From Maricaulis sp965242785 (GTDB taxonomy: Bacteria; Pseudomonadota; Alphaproteobacteria; Caulobacterales; Maricaulaceae): DNA of 64,000 nt. Positions 23,293 to 29,994 of this stretch are shown here, piece by piece; positions within the stretch are counted from its first letter, which is position 1, and every line of letters begins with the position of its first letter. The notes below the pieces were generated by a model. It did no database searches. It was not told the origin of the DNA and saw only the letters and a list, made by a program, of their open reading frames with translations. A program made the translations under genes and the position numbers. Location of the stretch: the NCBI GenBank assembly GCA_965242785.1, contig CBDETA010000004.1, forward strand, positions 1,720,266 to 1,784,265, in the 5' to 3' direction.

Positions 23293-23741
23293 CACCAGGG
23301 CACTTCGTCGTCAAGGCCATTCCGAGACAGGTCTTCCTGCTCCTCGTGACCGGTGGACATGGCAGAGCCGGATTCACCGCCGCCGGTTTGCGGCGCATCG
23401 AGCATTTGCAGCTCGCCACGGAACTTCTGCAAGACAACCTCGGTGGCGTACTTTTCCTGCCCGTCCTGATCCGTCCATTTCCGGGTTTGCAGGGAGCCCT
23501 CCACATAGACCTTGGAGCCCTTGCGCAGGTATTGCTCGGCCACCTTGGCAAGGTGTTCGTTGAAGATCACCGCACGATGCCACTCCGTCTTTTCCTTGCG
23601 CTCGCCCGTGCTCTTGTCGCGCCAGCTTTCAGACGTGGCGACGGACAGATTGACCACCGGGTCACCGTTCTGCATCCGGCGCACTTCCGGGTCCCGGCCA
23701 AGATTGCCCACCAGGATGACCTTGTTGATTGATCCGCTCAT
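23292..23741 (-). CDS. ssb: Phage single-stranded DNA-binding protein
   Basis: 149 residues with the OB fold (opening MSGSINKVILVGNLGRDPEV) and the acidic tip DDEVPW. The OB fold is nearly residue-for-residue the same as the host Ssb at 2764, while the linker is shorter and different. It lies in the recombination cluster with the ERF annealing protein and probably serves phage replication and recombination. The start overlaps the upstream stop by 4 bases (ATGA). Confidence 0.95.
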   Translation of the reverse strand: MSGSINKVILVGNLGRDPEVRRMQNGDPVVNLSVATSESWRDKSTGERKEKTEWHRAVIFNEHLAKVAEQYLRKGSKVYVEGSLQTRKWTDQDGQEKYATEVVLQKFRGELQMLDAPQTGGGESGSAMSTGHEEQEDLSRNGLDDEVPW

Positions 23742-24388
23742 GCGACCACCTTCTCTTCCTCGATAGAGATGCCGGGAATTTCAACGGCGGCACCTTTGGC
23801 CGCGCGAATGTCCGCGTTTGCCAGCTTTTCAGCGGCCTCGATGACTGCCGGATGAGCCGCATAGTGAGCGACAAGGGCCTTTGCGTCGGTGACGACAGCG
23901 CGGCGAACCGTGCGCAAGCTGACAGCCCGAGCGAGCCCGCTCTTTGACGCCACCCGCCCCGCGTCTTGCGCCTTGCGTTCGGCTTCACGTGCGGCGGCTT
24001 CCGCCTTGGCAGCGTTCTCAGAATCAGCCTTGGCGGCTTCCTCGGCCAGCTTCCGCGCTGCCTCTGCTTCTGCCCTCTGACGCTCTTGCTCTGCTGCCAG
24101 ATATGGCGTCAGGATTTTCTTGGCGAGCGCCCCAATACCGGAGACCTTTTCAAGGGGCGGCTTGAAGGACGCGTCAACTTCGCGGCCCGCGTCAAGGTGC
24201 GGCTGCTTGGCGGTCTTGCGTGCGTCTTCAATGCGCTTTGCCAGCGCCGTTGCTCGGGCGATTACGTCCCGGACAGCCGGGGCGTTTTCGTGAGTGATTT
24301 CGACGCCATCAAATTCGCTGGCCTCCCATTCGAGGGCCCCGATTTCATGGGTAAAATCGTCCGGCGTGGGAATATCGTTCGGGATCAT
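23738..24388 (-). CDS. Hypothetical coiled-coil phage protein between ERF and ssb
   Basis: 216 residues with a long charged alanine-rich coiled coil (about residues 95-150, AEQERQRAEAEAARKLAEEA) and a C-terminal block HPAVIEAAEKLANADIRAAKG followed by VEIPGISIEEE. Proteins of this shape commonly sit beside ERF/RecT-type genes. Its exact role is unknown; a recombination accessory function is inferred from context. Confidence 0.65.
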   Translation of the reverse strand: MIPNDIPTPDDFTHEIGALEWEASEFDGVEITHENAPAVRDVIARATALAKRIEDARKTAKQPHLDAGREVDASFKPPLEKVSGIGALAKKILTPYLAAEQERQRAEAEAARKLAEEAAKADSENAAKAEAAAREAERKAQDAGRVASKSGLARAVSLRTVRRAVVTDAKALVAHYAAHPAVIEAAEKLANADIRAAKGAAVEIPGISIEEEKVVA

Positions 24389-25086
24389 GCGGCGCTCCTT
24401 TCAAGAATGAGGTCTTCAATGCGGTTATTGTATTTGTCCCGCAGGTGGTGCCGGGCCTCATCGCACAGGGAGAAAATCTCCCCGGCGTTGTCCTTGGCCC
24501 ATTGCAGCCCATCCTCGGGGGTGAGAATTGCGGCGACCATTTCAGCCAGCGGCTTGAATACCTCGCGAGACTGGGCAGCGTTGCGGCGCGTGGTCCCGGC
24601 AGGCGGATCAATCAAGTCATCCCAATCAAGCCGGTCCTCGGTTGCCACATTGGCGCGCGGCGGGGCCGTCTTGGTGACCAACTTCGCGGGGGCGGACCCG
24701 GCAACAGCGGCATTGCCGTCGTCATCTTCCGGGGCGATGCCAGCGACAGCCATCAGAGAATAACGGCGGGCGTAGGTCATGGCGGAGCCGTAGCCCTGCG
24801 CATCCTGTTTGCTGACCGGCAGGCGAAGCGCATCGCTCATCCATTCGCCAGACTTGTGCATCAGGATGGTTTCAACCTCCACACACCCATCAGATGAGCG
24901 CGGGAATTGCACCACGCTCAGGCCGTGTCTCGTCAGCGGGACGCGGCAGGCATCCCAAACCGCGCCAAGGTCGGCATATTTTGACCGGAAGTGCGGGTTG
25001 GTGCTGTCCTTGCGAGCGCCTTCGATTTCGGCTTGCGCCAGAGCAAGAGCTTCGGCCAGCTTGGTCAGGCTTTCGGAACGGTTCAT
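24385..25086 (-). CDS. ERF-family single-strand annealing protein
   Basis: 233 residues of the ERF superfamily: NPHFRSKYADLGAVWDACR near residue 30 and GSAMTYARRYSLMAVAGIAPEDDD near residue 100. ERF proteins anneal complementary single strands, helping genome circularisation and recombination (as in P22). The start at 25086 follows GGAGG by 5 bases. A second in-frame Met 4 codons upstream lies before the ribosome site. The stop overlaps the next start (ATGA). Confidence 0.9.
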   Translation of the reverse strand: MNRSESLTKLAEALALAQAEIEGARKDSTNPHFRSKYADLGAVWDACRVPLTRHGLSVVQFPRSSDGCVEVETILMHKSGEWMSDALRLPVSKQDAQGYGSAMTYARRYSLMAVAGIAPEDDDGNAAVAGSAPAKLVTKTAPPRANVATEDRLDWDDLIDPPAGTTRRNAAQSREVFKPLAEMVAAILTPEDGLQWAKDNAGEIFSLCDEARHHLRDKYNNRIEDLILERSAA

Positions 25087-25116
25087 GTGTACCTCCAAAA
25101 AAGTGGGTGCGTCGGT

Positions 25117-25293
25117 TCAGTCATCGTCAAGAAAGCGGATTGCGTCGGCCGTATCACGAGCGGATGCTATGGAAGACCTTGCCATTGGCTCGTTCGCCTC
25201 TAACGCGTCCGCATACGCCTCGATGAGGTCGGCGAAGTCGCCCAGCGACAGGTGACGGGTGATCTGGTCGATTACGTCTTGGTACTTGTTCAT
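25117..25293 (-). CDS. Small hypothetical phage protein
   Basis: 58 residues, acidic and helical (MNKYQDVIDQITRHLSLGDF, ending AIRFLDDD). It has a GGAGA ribosome site just before the ATG, immediately after the T-run of an internal terminator. No family recognised. Confidence 0.6.
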   Translation of the reverse strand: MNKYQDVIDQITRHLSLGDFADLIEAYADALEANEPMARSSIASARDTADAIRFLDDD

Positions 25294-25304
25294 GTTCAGT
25301 CTCC

Positions 25305-25341
25305 AAAAAAGTGGCCGGGGGCGTGAGACATTCCCCCGGCC
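25305..25341 (-). terminator. Intrinsic terminator inside the leftward operon
   Basis: On the minus strand, GGCCGGGGG pairs with CCCCCGGCC (9 perfect bp, 25341-25333 with 25321-25313), followed by AC and T6 (25310-25305). The T run leads directly into the ribosome site of the 58-residue gene. Downstream genes up to int would need readthrough or antitermination. Confidence 0.7.
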
Positions 25342-25355
25342 AGTCGGGGGAGAAA

Positions 25356-25481
25356 TCAGGTTGACCCGGTGAGGATCAAAACCAGGGTTGCGATGGTGAG
25401 GGCAGAGGCCAGACCAGCCAGAGCAGGTAGAGACCATTCAGCCCAGAAAGTGCGCAGACGGAGTTTGTCGCGCGGGCTCAT
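25356..25481 (-). CDS. Tiny membrane protein, 41 residues
   Basis: Opening MSPRDKLRLRTFWAEWSLP, then one helix ALAGLASALTIATLVLIL. The ATG overlaps the upstream stop by 4 bases and follows a G-rich ribosome site. The positive-inside N-terminus suggests an inner-membrane protein. Function unknown. Confidence 0.55.
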   Translation of the reverse strand: MSPRDKLRLRTFWAEWSLPALAGLASALTIATLVLILTGST

Positions 25482-25816
25482 ACCGCACCCCCATCAATTC
25501 CACCCGGAAGAGACCGGACACGTGTAGGAAGGCGAACCACTTCACCCCGAACGGAGGCATCAAGTTCGGCCTGTACGTCTTCTGCGATCCGATCCGCTGC
25601 GAAGGCCTTGGCGCATTTGGTGGCGCTCTCCACGTCCTCCAGCAGGCTAGAGGCAACCATGATCAGGGACCGGATATGCCCATGCACCAGTTCCAGCCGG
25701 ACGGGGCTTGCCATGGCAAACGTTGCACTGCCCAGCCCGCGTGTGATGGACTGCAAGCGACAAGCAATGTCATCAGCCCGGCGGTTCGCATCTTGAATGT
25801 GATTGATGTAACCCAT
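25478..25816 (-). CDS. Hypothetical phage protein
   Basis: 112 residues, mainly helical, opening MGYINHIQDANRRADDIACR; no domain recognised. GGAGGCTGAC precedes the ATG, and the stop overlaps the next start. Confidence 0.6.
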   Translation of the reverse strand: MGYINHIQDANRRADDIACRLQSITRGLGSATFAMASPVRLELVHGHIRSLIMVASSLLEDVESATKCAKAFAADRIAEDVQAELDASVRGEVVRLPTRVRSLPGGIDGGAV

Positions 25817-25817
25817 G

Positions 25818-25994
25818 TCAGCCTCCGAAAATCTGGATTGTGATGAAGAGAACGGCAGTCAGCAGGAAGGCGAGCGAGGCGATCATGCTGGCGTCTTTGG
25901 TGCATCCGGTGATGCGTTCGGTGATCAGCCAGACAAGGGCCGACACGTTGAAGCCGATGAGCAGCAGAAGCCCGAAGCATTCGAGGAAGGTCAT
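25818..25994 (-). CDS. Small two-helix membrane protein
   Basis: 58 residues with two hydrophobic segments (FLECFGLLLLIGFNVSALVWL and ASMIASLAFLLTAVLFITI) separated by a short charged loop. GGGAGG lies 8 bases before the ATG, and the start overlaps the upstream stop (ATGA). It may form a small membrane module with the next gene upstream. Confidence 0.6.
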   Translation of the reverse strand: MTFLECFGLLLLIGFNVSALVWLITERITGCTKDASMIASLAFLLTAVLFITIQIFGG

Positions 25995-26173
25995 GCCACC
26001 GCCCTCCCGATCAGATAGGCGATGTATGCAATCCAAATAGTCGCGATGGCGCACACCGTGAGGACGGCTATGAAAGCCCCGGCAATGTCCCAGTCGTGGG
26101 TTTCGTGTCGCAAAAACGGAACCCACACGACTGCTGTCAGGCCAAGGCAAATAGCCCAAACCGGAATGGTCAT
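25991..26173 (-). CDS. Small two-helix membrane protein
   Basis: 60 residues with two hydrophobic segments (IPVWAICLGLTAVVWVPFL and AGAFIAVLTVCAIATIWIAY). It overlaps both neighbours by ATGA junctions. Function unknown. Confidence 0.6.
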   Translation of the reverse strand: MTIPVWAICLGLTAVVWVPFLRHETHDWDIAGAFIAVLTVCAIATIWIAYIAYLIGRAVA

Positions 26174-26829
26174 CCCTCTTCTCCTGTGTGTTGGTGGCGG
26201 CTTGCTTCGCTGCGCTGCGTGTCCTCGCTGGCGCTGCGAGCCGCGTTGAGTCGAGCGCGTCGCTCTTTGGCTGTAGCCTCGTCGGTAAGCTCGAACCCGC
26301 GCATCGCGGCGCGCTGAGCCCAATAGCTGCGCACCTTCGCGCCAGGCTGAAAGAACCGGTCGTAATCGTAACTTGTCGGGATCTCGGCCACGTCGGGCTG
26401 TGACAGCATGGCGTCCCATTTTGCCAACAGGAAAGCCGCTTGCCCGGCCTCTAGGTGCTTACCCATTGTTTGAAGCGGGGGGGCAAGGGCACTGCGGGAC
26501 AGGCACGGGGCGCTGTATTCTGGCTCGCCGCCATCTTCCCAGCCGAGCAAGACCGAACCGTTCCGATTGCCATCCTCGACATAGAACCAGAACTCTCGAC
26601 CACCCACCTTAATAGTGCCTTGGGCGCGCGAGTTGATGGCGTCAAAACGGTCATGGTCGAGGATGATCACGCCATCCATCGGATTGCCGTAGAGCGACTC
26701 GAAAATCCGCTGCAAAACGTCCTCCCGAACGCTTTCCGGAATATCGCGAGCAAACGCTTCATCAGCGGACAGAACCCGGCTCGCAGCCTCTGGCGAGGAC
26801 ACGGAGCGATCCGAAGGAGAGCCAACCAT
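26170..26829 (-). CDS. Hypothetical phage protein
   Basis: 219 residues; a mixed alpha/beta middle part (GTIKVGGREFWFYVEDGNRNG) looks like a compact domain, followed by a charged C-terminus. No family recognised. The ATG overlaps the upstream stop by one base (TGATG); a GTG one codon earlier is less likely. Confidence 0.6.
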   Translation of the reverse strand: MVGSPSDRSVSSPEAASRVLSADEAFARDIPESVREDVLQRIFESLYGNPMDGVIILDHDRFDAINSRAQGTIKVGGREFWFYVEDGNRNGSVLLGWEDGGEPEYSAPCLSRSALAPPLQTMGKHLEAGQAAFLLAKWDAMLSQPDVAEIPTSYDYDRFFQPGAKVRSYWAQRAAMRGFELTDEATAKERRARLNAARSASEDTQRSEASRHQHTGEEG

Positions 26830-27239
26830 CACTCACCTCCTTTACGGGTGGAGAGGGCGGCACGGGCGCTTTGAGCTGATCGGATCAGCTTTTGACCGGG
26901 CGTTTCATCCCCACCTCCATTAAGACCACGGGCCTTGTTGAGGGCAGTGCGGAGTTGATCGGGAAGACTGCCGGTGACGTTGGTCAGCTCCATGAAGGCC
27001 AGCGCTTCAAAGCACGCCTCATACAGGTCAGGAGCGGCGGCAATCAGATGGGCGTTGGCCTTGCCCTCATCCCTATCTGGGCGACCCTTCGCCCACGGGC
27101 TTATCCCAGAGACGCGAGCCTCAGCGACTGGGTAGCCCATTCCCCTGCCGGTGGTGTCTTGGTTATCGCAAGCGCCCCATACCAGTGTGGTGCCTTCCTC
27201 GACCCGCCAAGGCCCCTTCGTATATCCAGCCTTGCTCAT
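26829..27239 (-). CDS. Phage hypothetical protein of the common GPW...NAxLIAAAPDL type
   Basis: 136 residues containing YTKGPWRVEEG near the start and KANAHLIAAAPDLYEACFEAL in the middle, a pattern seen in many phage and prophage proteins of unknown function. It overlaps the genes on both sides by 1-4 bases. Confidence 0.65.
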   Translation of the reverse strand: MSKAGYTKGPWRVEEGTTLVWGACDNQDTTGRGMGYPVAEARVSGISPWAKGRPDRDEGKANAHLIAAAPDLYEACFEALAFMELTNVTGSLPDQLRTALNKARGLNGGGDETPGQKLIRSAQSARAALSTRKGGE

Positions 27240-27418
27240 GCTGCCTCTCCCTCTTGTGCATTCACAACCGGACCCAACTCATCCCAGCAGGGGCCATCGT
27301 CTTGACCGGTGAAACACGCCTCGCAGGAGAATTGATCTTCACGCCAGCCCATGCCGGGGCTTTCCATGCGAAGCGGGGCGGATTGATCGCCGCACCAGTA
27401 GCATTCGTGCGGGCTCAT
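27236..27418 (-). CDS. Small putative zinc-ribbon protein
   Basis: 60 residues with two cysteine pairs, CYWC and CEAC, spaced as in a zinc ribbon (MSPHECYWCGDQSAP ... FSCEACFTGQDDG). It ends EGEAA because its last codons are the ribosome site of the next gene. Function unknown. Confidence 0.6.
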   Translation of the reverse strand: MSPHECYWCGDQSAPLRMESPGMGWREDQFSCEACFTGQDDGPCWDELGPVVNAQEGEAA

Positions 27419-28104
27419 GCTGCCTCTCCTTCGCGGGATGCAGCTGGCGTAGCGGGCGACAGCTCGGTCACGATCTGACGAAGAACGGGCTTCCAGCGCT
27501 CCCACCAATCCAGAGCGTCGCAATCCATCCTTGCGATGCGCTCGTCGTCGAACGCCCACCAATCGGTAATGGGGTGTCGCTGACATCCGATCTGCATGTC
27601 TTGCGCGGTGTAGGTGACGACCCAGCGATCCGTTTGGATGGTGCGGACCTCGCGAGAGTTACCAGTTGCATTCCACAGGTCGGCACCGCTCAGGACGGCA
27701 CGGCGCAGGTCGGCACGGCGCAGGTCGGCACCGCGCAGGACGGCATCGCGCAGGTCGGCACCGCACAGGTCGGCACCGCTCAGGACGGCACGGCGCAGGT
27801 CGGCACCGCTCAGGTCGGCACCGCGCAGGACGGCATCGCGCAGGTCGGCACCGCGCAGGTCGGCACCGCTCAGGACGGCACGGCGCAGGTCGGCACCGCT
27901 CAGGTCGGCACCGCGCAGGACGGCATCGCTCAGGACGGCACGGCGCAGGTCGGCACCGCTCAGGTCGGCACCGCTTTCCAGCGCCGCCCGAACAGCCAAG
28001 CCCATTTTGAAACCCCTTGAAGCGTTGGCCTCGCATTCGATTTCAACCGTGAGACTGGGCTTCCAGCCCCACCTGAAATTGATGGTGAATTTCTCGCTGG
28101 TCAT
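27415..28104 (-). CDS. Pentapeptide-repeat protein
   Basis: 229 residues. Residues about 43-143 are roughly 20 tandem A(D/V)LxX pentapeptides (for example SGADLRGADLRRAVL), which fold as a right-handed quadrilateral beta-helix. The C-terminal 80 residues contain ITDWWAFDDERIARMDCDALDWWERWKP split over two short helices. Some family members mimic DNA and bind gyrase, but that is not shown here. The repeats are nearly identical at DNA level. The protein ends EGEAA at an ATGA junction. Confidence 0.85.
   Translation of the reverse strand: MTSEKFTINFRWGWKPSLTVEIECEANASRGFKMGLAVRAALESGADLSGADLRRAVLSDAVLRGADLSGADLRRAVLSGADLRGADLRDAVLRGADLSGADLRRAVLSGADLCGADLRDAVLRGADLRRADLRRAVLSGADLWNATGNSREVRTIQTDRWVVTYTAQDMQIGCQRHPITDWWAFDDERIARMDCDALDWWERWKPVLRQIVTELSPATPAASREGEAA
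27675..27975. repeat. Tandem array of about 20 near-identical 15-bp units
   Basis: Units vary around CAGGTCGGCACCGCT / CAGGACGGCACGGCG and encode the pentapeptides on the minus strand. Several other frames also stay open through the array because the unit length is a multiple of three and lacks stops. Near identity implies recent expansion or homogenisation. Confidence 0.9.
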
Positions 28105-28337
28105 GCTGCCTCTCCTTCGCTGCGCAGTGCATTGCGTTCCAAGTCCACCGTGACCCGATACAGCGCCCCATCCAGTTCAACGCAGAAGCTGGCGGGCTCT
28201 CCATGGATCGTGCCGGTGGCCATGCGTTCCGGCTTGGTTGTCGAAAGCTCGATGCCGTGATGGATGATTTGAGCCAAGCGCAGGGCCTGAGTGCAGACCG
28301 GCGCGTTGGGTGACAGGGTGGCGGGGAGGGCGCTCAT
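28101..28337 (-). CDS. Hypothetical phage protein
   Basis: 78 residues; the C-terminal half (GEPASFCVELDGALYRVTVDLER) looks like beta-strands. It ends EGEAA through the shared GAAGGAGAGGCAGCATGA junction with the pentapeptide gene. No family recognised. Confidence 0.55.
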   Translation of the reverse strand: MSALPATLSPNAPVCTQALRLAQIIHHGIELSTTKPERMATGTIHGEPASFCVELDGALYRVTVDLERNALRSEGEAA

Positions 28338-28657
28338 GCTGCCGCTCCCTTGCGCCAGCCCGCATCGGGATCAGTGCCGCCGCGTGTGGAGTAGGTGTAG
28401 CCCTCGGCCAGAGCGACGGATTCTGCGAACTCCCGGTCCATTTCCGCAGTGCGGGCGATTTGTTCGCCCATTGCAGAGAGGGCGGTGCGTGCCTCTGCAT
28501 CGGCGGGCAGGGCTGTCAGCTCGATCCCGTCAATGAAGACGCCTTCGACGCTGATGCAGTCGCCGTCCGGATCAAAGAAAACGTCCAGCTCAACATCAAT
28601 GTCGAACAGCGTCTGACCGAACAGTGACGGCGACCAAGTGTAGGTGTGACGGCTCAT
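28334..28657 (-). CDS. Hypothetical phage protein
   Basis: 107 residues, opening MSRHTYTWSPSLFGQTLFDI with a beta-rich acidic N-terminal half and a helical C-terminus. GGGAGACACACC precedes the ATG. Function unknown. Confidence 0.6.
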   Translation of the reverse strand: MSRHTYTWSPSLFGQTLFDIDVELDVFFDPDGDCISVEGVFIDGIELTALPADAEARTALSAMGEQIARTAEMDREFAESVALAEGYTYSTRGGTDPDAGWRKGAAA

Positions 28658-28668
28658 GGTGTGTCTCC

Positions 28669-29058
28669 CTAGCTGGCGTAACGGCGGAGGATTTCGGACT
28701 GGGCGTCCCATGCGGCGTCCCGTGCGGCGTCCCGCTCTTCCTTTGAAGCCTCACCGTTTGCGAAGCGGCGGGCTGTCTCAATAGCCTTGCGTGGCCGGTC
28801 GTCGTCGGGATTGGCCTGCTCAAAGATGGGCAGCACGGCTTCTGCAAATTCACAGGCCATCAGGCGGATTTCCCGGTCGCGACCTTCCACGGCACGAAGA
28901 GCCCAGAGCGCGTCATCAACGCCGTTACTGTCCAGAATGGTAATGATGGACACGGGCTCATCGTCGGCCTTGGACTTGCCCAAGTGCTTGAGCAGCTTTG
29001 CCCAGCCGTCCGAGCAAGGGTCGTGTTTCCGAATTTTGTTGAGCGTCGTGGCCCACAT
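28669..29058 (-). CDS. First gene of the leftward operon; phage protein of the widespread ILDSNGVDDALWALRA family
   Basis: 129 residues. The motifs GWAKLLKHLGKSKADDEPVS, ITILDSNGVDDALWALRAV and DREIRLMACEFAEAVL recur in many phage and bacterial proteins sometimes labelled putative immunity protein; the activity is unproven. The C-terminus has alanine-rich AARDAAWDA repeats. It is the first gene after pL, with GAGGAGACGCACC before the ATG. Confidence 0.7.
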   Translation of the reverse strand: MWATTLNKIRKHDPCSDGWAKLLKHLGKSKADDEPVSIITILDSNGVDDALWALRAVEGRDREIRLMACEFAEAVLPIFEQANPDDDRPRKAIETARRFANGEASKEERDAARDAAWDAQSEILRRYAS

Positions 29059-29084
29059 GGTGCGTCTCCTCTGCGTGTGAGGGA

Positions 29085-29114
29085 ACATTACCAGTATGGT
29101 AACGACAAAGGCAA
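29085..29114 (-). promoter_or_regulatory. Candidate early leftward promoter (pL-like)
   Basis: On the minus strand TTGCCT (29114-29109) and TAATGT (29090-29085) are 18 bp apart, and the operator TTACC-AGTAT-GGTAA overlaps the -10. The layout copies the rightward promoter, which also pairs a TTGC -35 with an operator over the -10. Confidence 0.55.
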
Positions 29115-29137
29115 GCAAAAAATTACCCGTCTGGTAA
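29088..29137. promoter_or_regulatory. Left operator pair (OL-like)
   Basis: Two 15-bp near-palindromes: TTACCAGTATGGTAA (29088-29102) and TTACCCGTCTGGTAA (29123-29137), with centres 35 bp apart. Both match the half-site TTACC of the pair beside cro. Confidence 0.8.
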
Positions 29138-29157
29138 TCCCTTGGCGTGTCTAGTGG

Positions 29158-29451
29158 TTACGCCTTCTTTTCGGTGAAGCTTTCCAGCGTTCGCCGGGCT
29201 TGCTCTCTGCGTGATGCGGGGATGCGTGACCAGATGTCCACAACATCGGCCCCCTGGCTGGGGTCGCGCCCGATCAATTCCCATTCTTCGCACCGGTACG
29301 CGGCGGCTAGTGCCTTGAGATGGTCAGCATGAAGCTTGCGCTCGCCCTTCTCAAGGCGGCTAAGAACGGGCGGAGCCCAGCCCGCCAGCCTTGCAGCCTC
29401 GGCTTGGGTCAGCCCGCGGAACTCTCGCCATTCAACAAGGTAGTGTGCCAT
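29158..29451 (-). CDS. Xre-family CI-like repressor, short form
   Basis: 97 residues: an N-terminal helix-turn-helix (RGLTQAEAARLAGWAPPVLSRLEKGERKL) followed by a short helical tail. It lies between the two operator pairs and is divergent from the Cro-like gene, the position of lambda cI. It lacks an S24/LexA-type peptidase domain, so RecA-stimulated self-cleavage is not expected. The start at 29451 is preferred because upstream in-frame codons run into the operators. Confidence 0.85.
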   Translation of the reverse strand: MAHYLVEWREFRGLTQAEAARLAGWAPPVLSRLEKGERKLHADHLKALAAAYRCEEWELIGRDPSQGADVVDIWSRIPASRREQARRTLESFTEKKA

Positions 29452-29487
29452 GCGCCGATTATGCCGACCCGTTGCGGGTTCTCGCCA

Positions 29488-29536
29488 TAACCATGTTGGT
29501 AAATAGCCGCTTGCAAGACCGTTACCAGTTTGGTAA
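29488..29536. promoter_or_regulatory. Right operator pair (OR-like)
   Basis: TAACCATGTTGGTAA (29488-29502) and TTACCAGTTTGGTAA (29522-29536), with centres 34 bp apart, lie between the repressor and the Cro-like gene. The self-complementary TTGCAA (29511-29516) lies between them. Confidence 0.8.
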
Positions 29537-29539
29537 GTC
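29511..29539 (+). promoter_or_regulatory. Candidate early rightward promoter (pR-like)
   Basis: TTGCAA (29511-29516) and TAAGTC (29534-29539) are separated by 17 bp, with an operator over the -10. The expected transcription start falls at or next to the ATG at 29546, so the cro-like message may be leaderless. Confidence 0.55.
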
Positions 29540-29545
29540 TCGGGT

Positions 29546-29779
29546 ATGGAACATTCAAAGCCCATGACTATCGGCACCCAGAAGCTTGTGGCGGCTGCGC
29601 AAGATCGTGGGTGGAAGCCGGCCGACCTCGCAGAGGTTTTTGGCTGCAGTGCAACCCACGCTTGGCGCTTGCTGAATGGCGTTCGCCGCCCTGGCGAAGA
29701 TTTGATGCTTCAGATGAAAGCTGATTTGGGCATCGAAATCGCCGAATGGTTTGAGCCCGCTCAAAAGGACGCGGCCTAG
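29546..29779 (+). CDS. Cro-like HTH regulator
   Basis: 77 residues with a helix-turn-helix (RGWKPADLAEVFGCSATHAWRLL) of the Cro/Xre type. It is divergent from the repressor and first in the rightward early transcript. The start at 29546 may be leaderless; Met7 (29564) is an alternative. The 3' end overlaps the opposing 72-residue gene by 4 bases. Confidence 0.8.
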   Translation: MEHSKPMTIGTQKLVAAAQDRGWKPADLAEVFGCSATHAWRLLNGVRRPGEDLMLQMKADLGIEIAEWFEPAQKDAA

Positions 29780-29994
29780 TGCCCGCCCGCCAGCCGCACA
29801 CACAGCTCGCGCGGGCTGATGCCTTCATTGCGGGCCAGCTCTCGTTGCAGCTCCATGTACAAGCCCACGGCGGCGTGTCGGGTGAGAACCCGCGTAGAGC
29901 TGAGGTCGCCGGTTGTGATGTGAATATGCATCCGATCATCGCGCCATTCGGCTTTCGGCGGCGTGCTGATGTGAATCTCTGCGGTGAATGGCAT
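29776..29994 (-). CDS. Hypothetical protein transcribed against cro
   Basis: 72 residues (opening MPFTAEIHISTPPKAEWRDD, with HIHITTGDLSSTRVLTRH) and a very good ribosome site GGGAGGAACC before the ATG. It is on the minus strand, tail-to-tail with the Cro-like gene. Its transcript could run antisense to cro. No family recognised. Confidence 0.55.
   Translation of the reverse strand: MPFTAEIHISTPPKAEWRDDRMHIHITTGDLSSTRVLTRHAAVGLYMELQRELARNEGISPRELCVRLAGGH

Noticed and set aside
27574..28020. Plus-strand frame of QVGTA/QDGTA repeats opposite the pentapeptide gene
   Set aside because: A by-product of the 15-bp repeat; no ribosome site, and the minus-strand protein is a known family in an operon.
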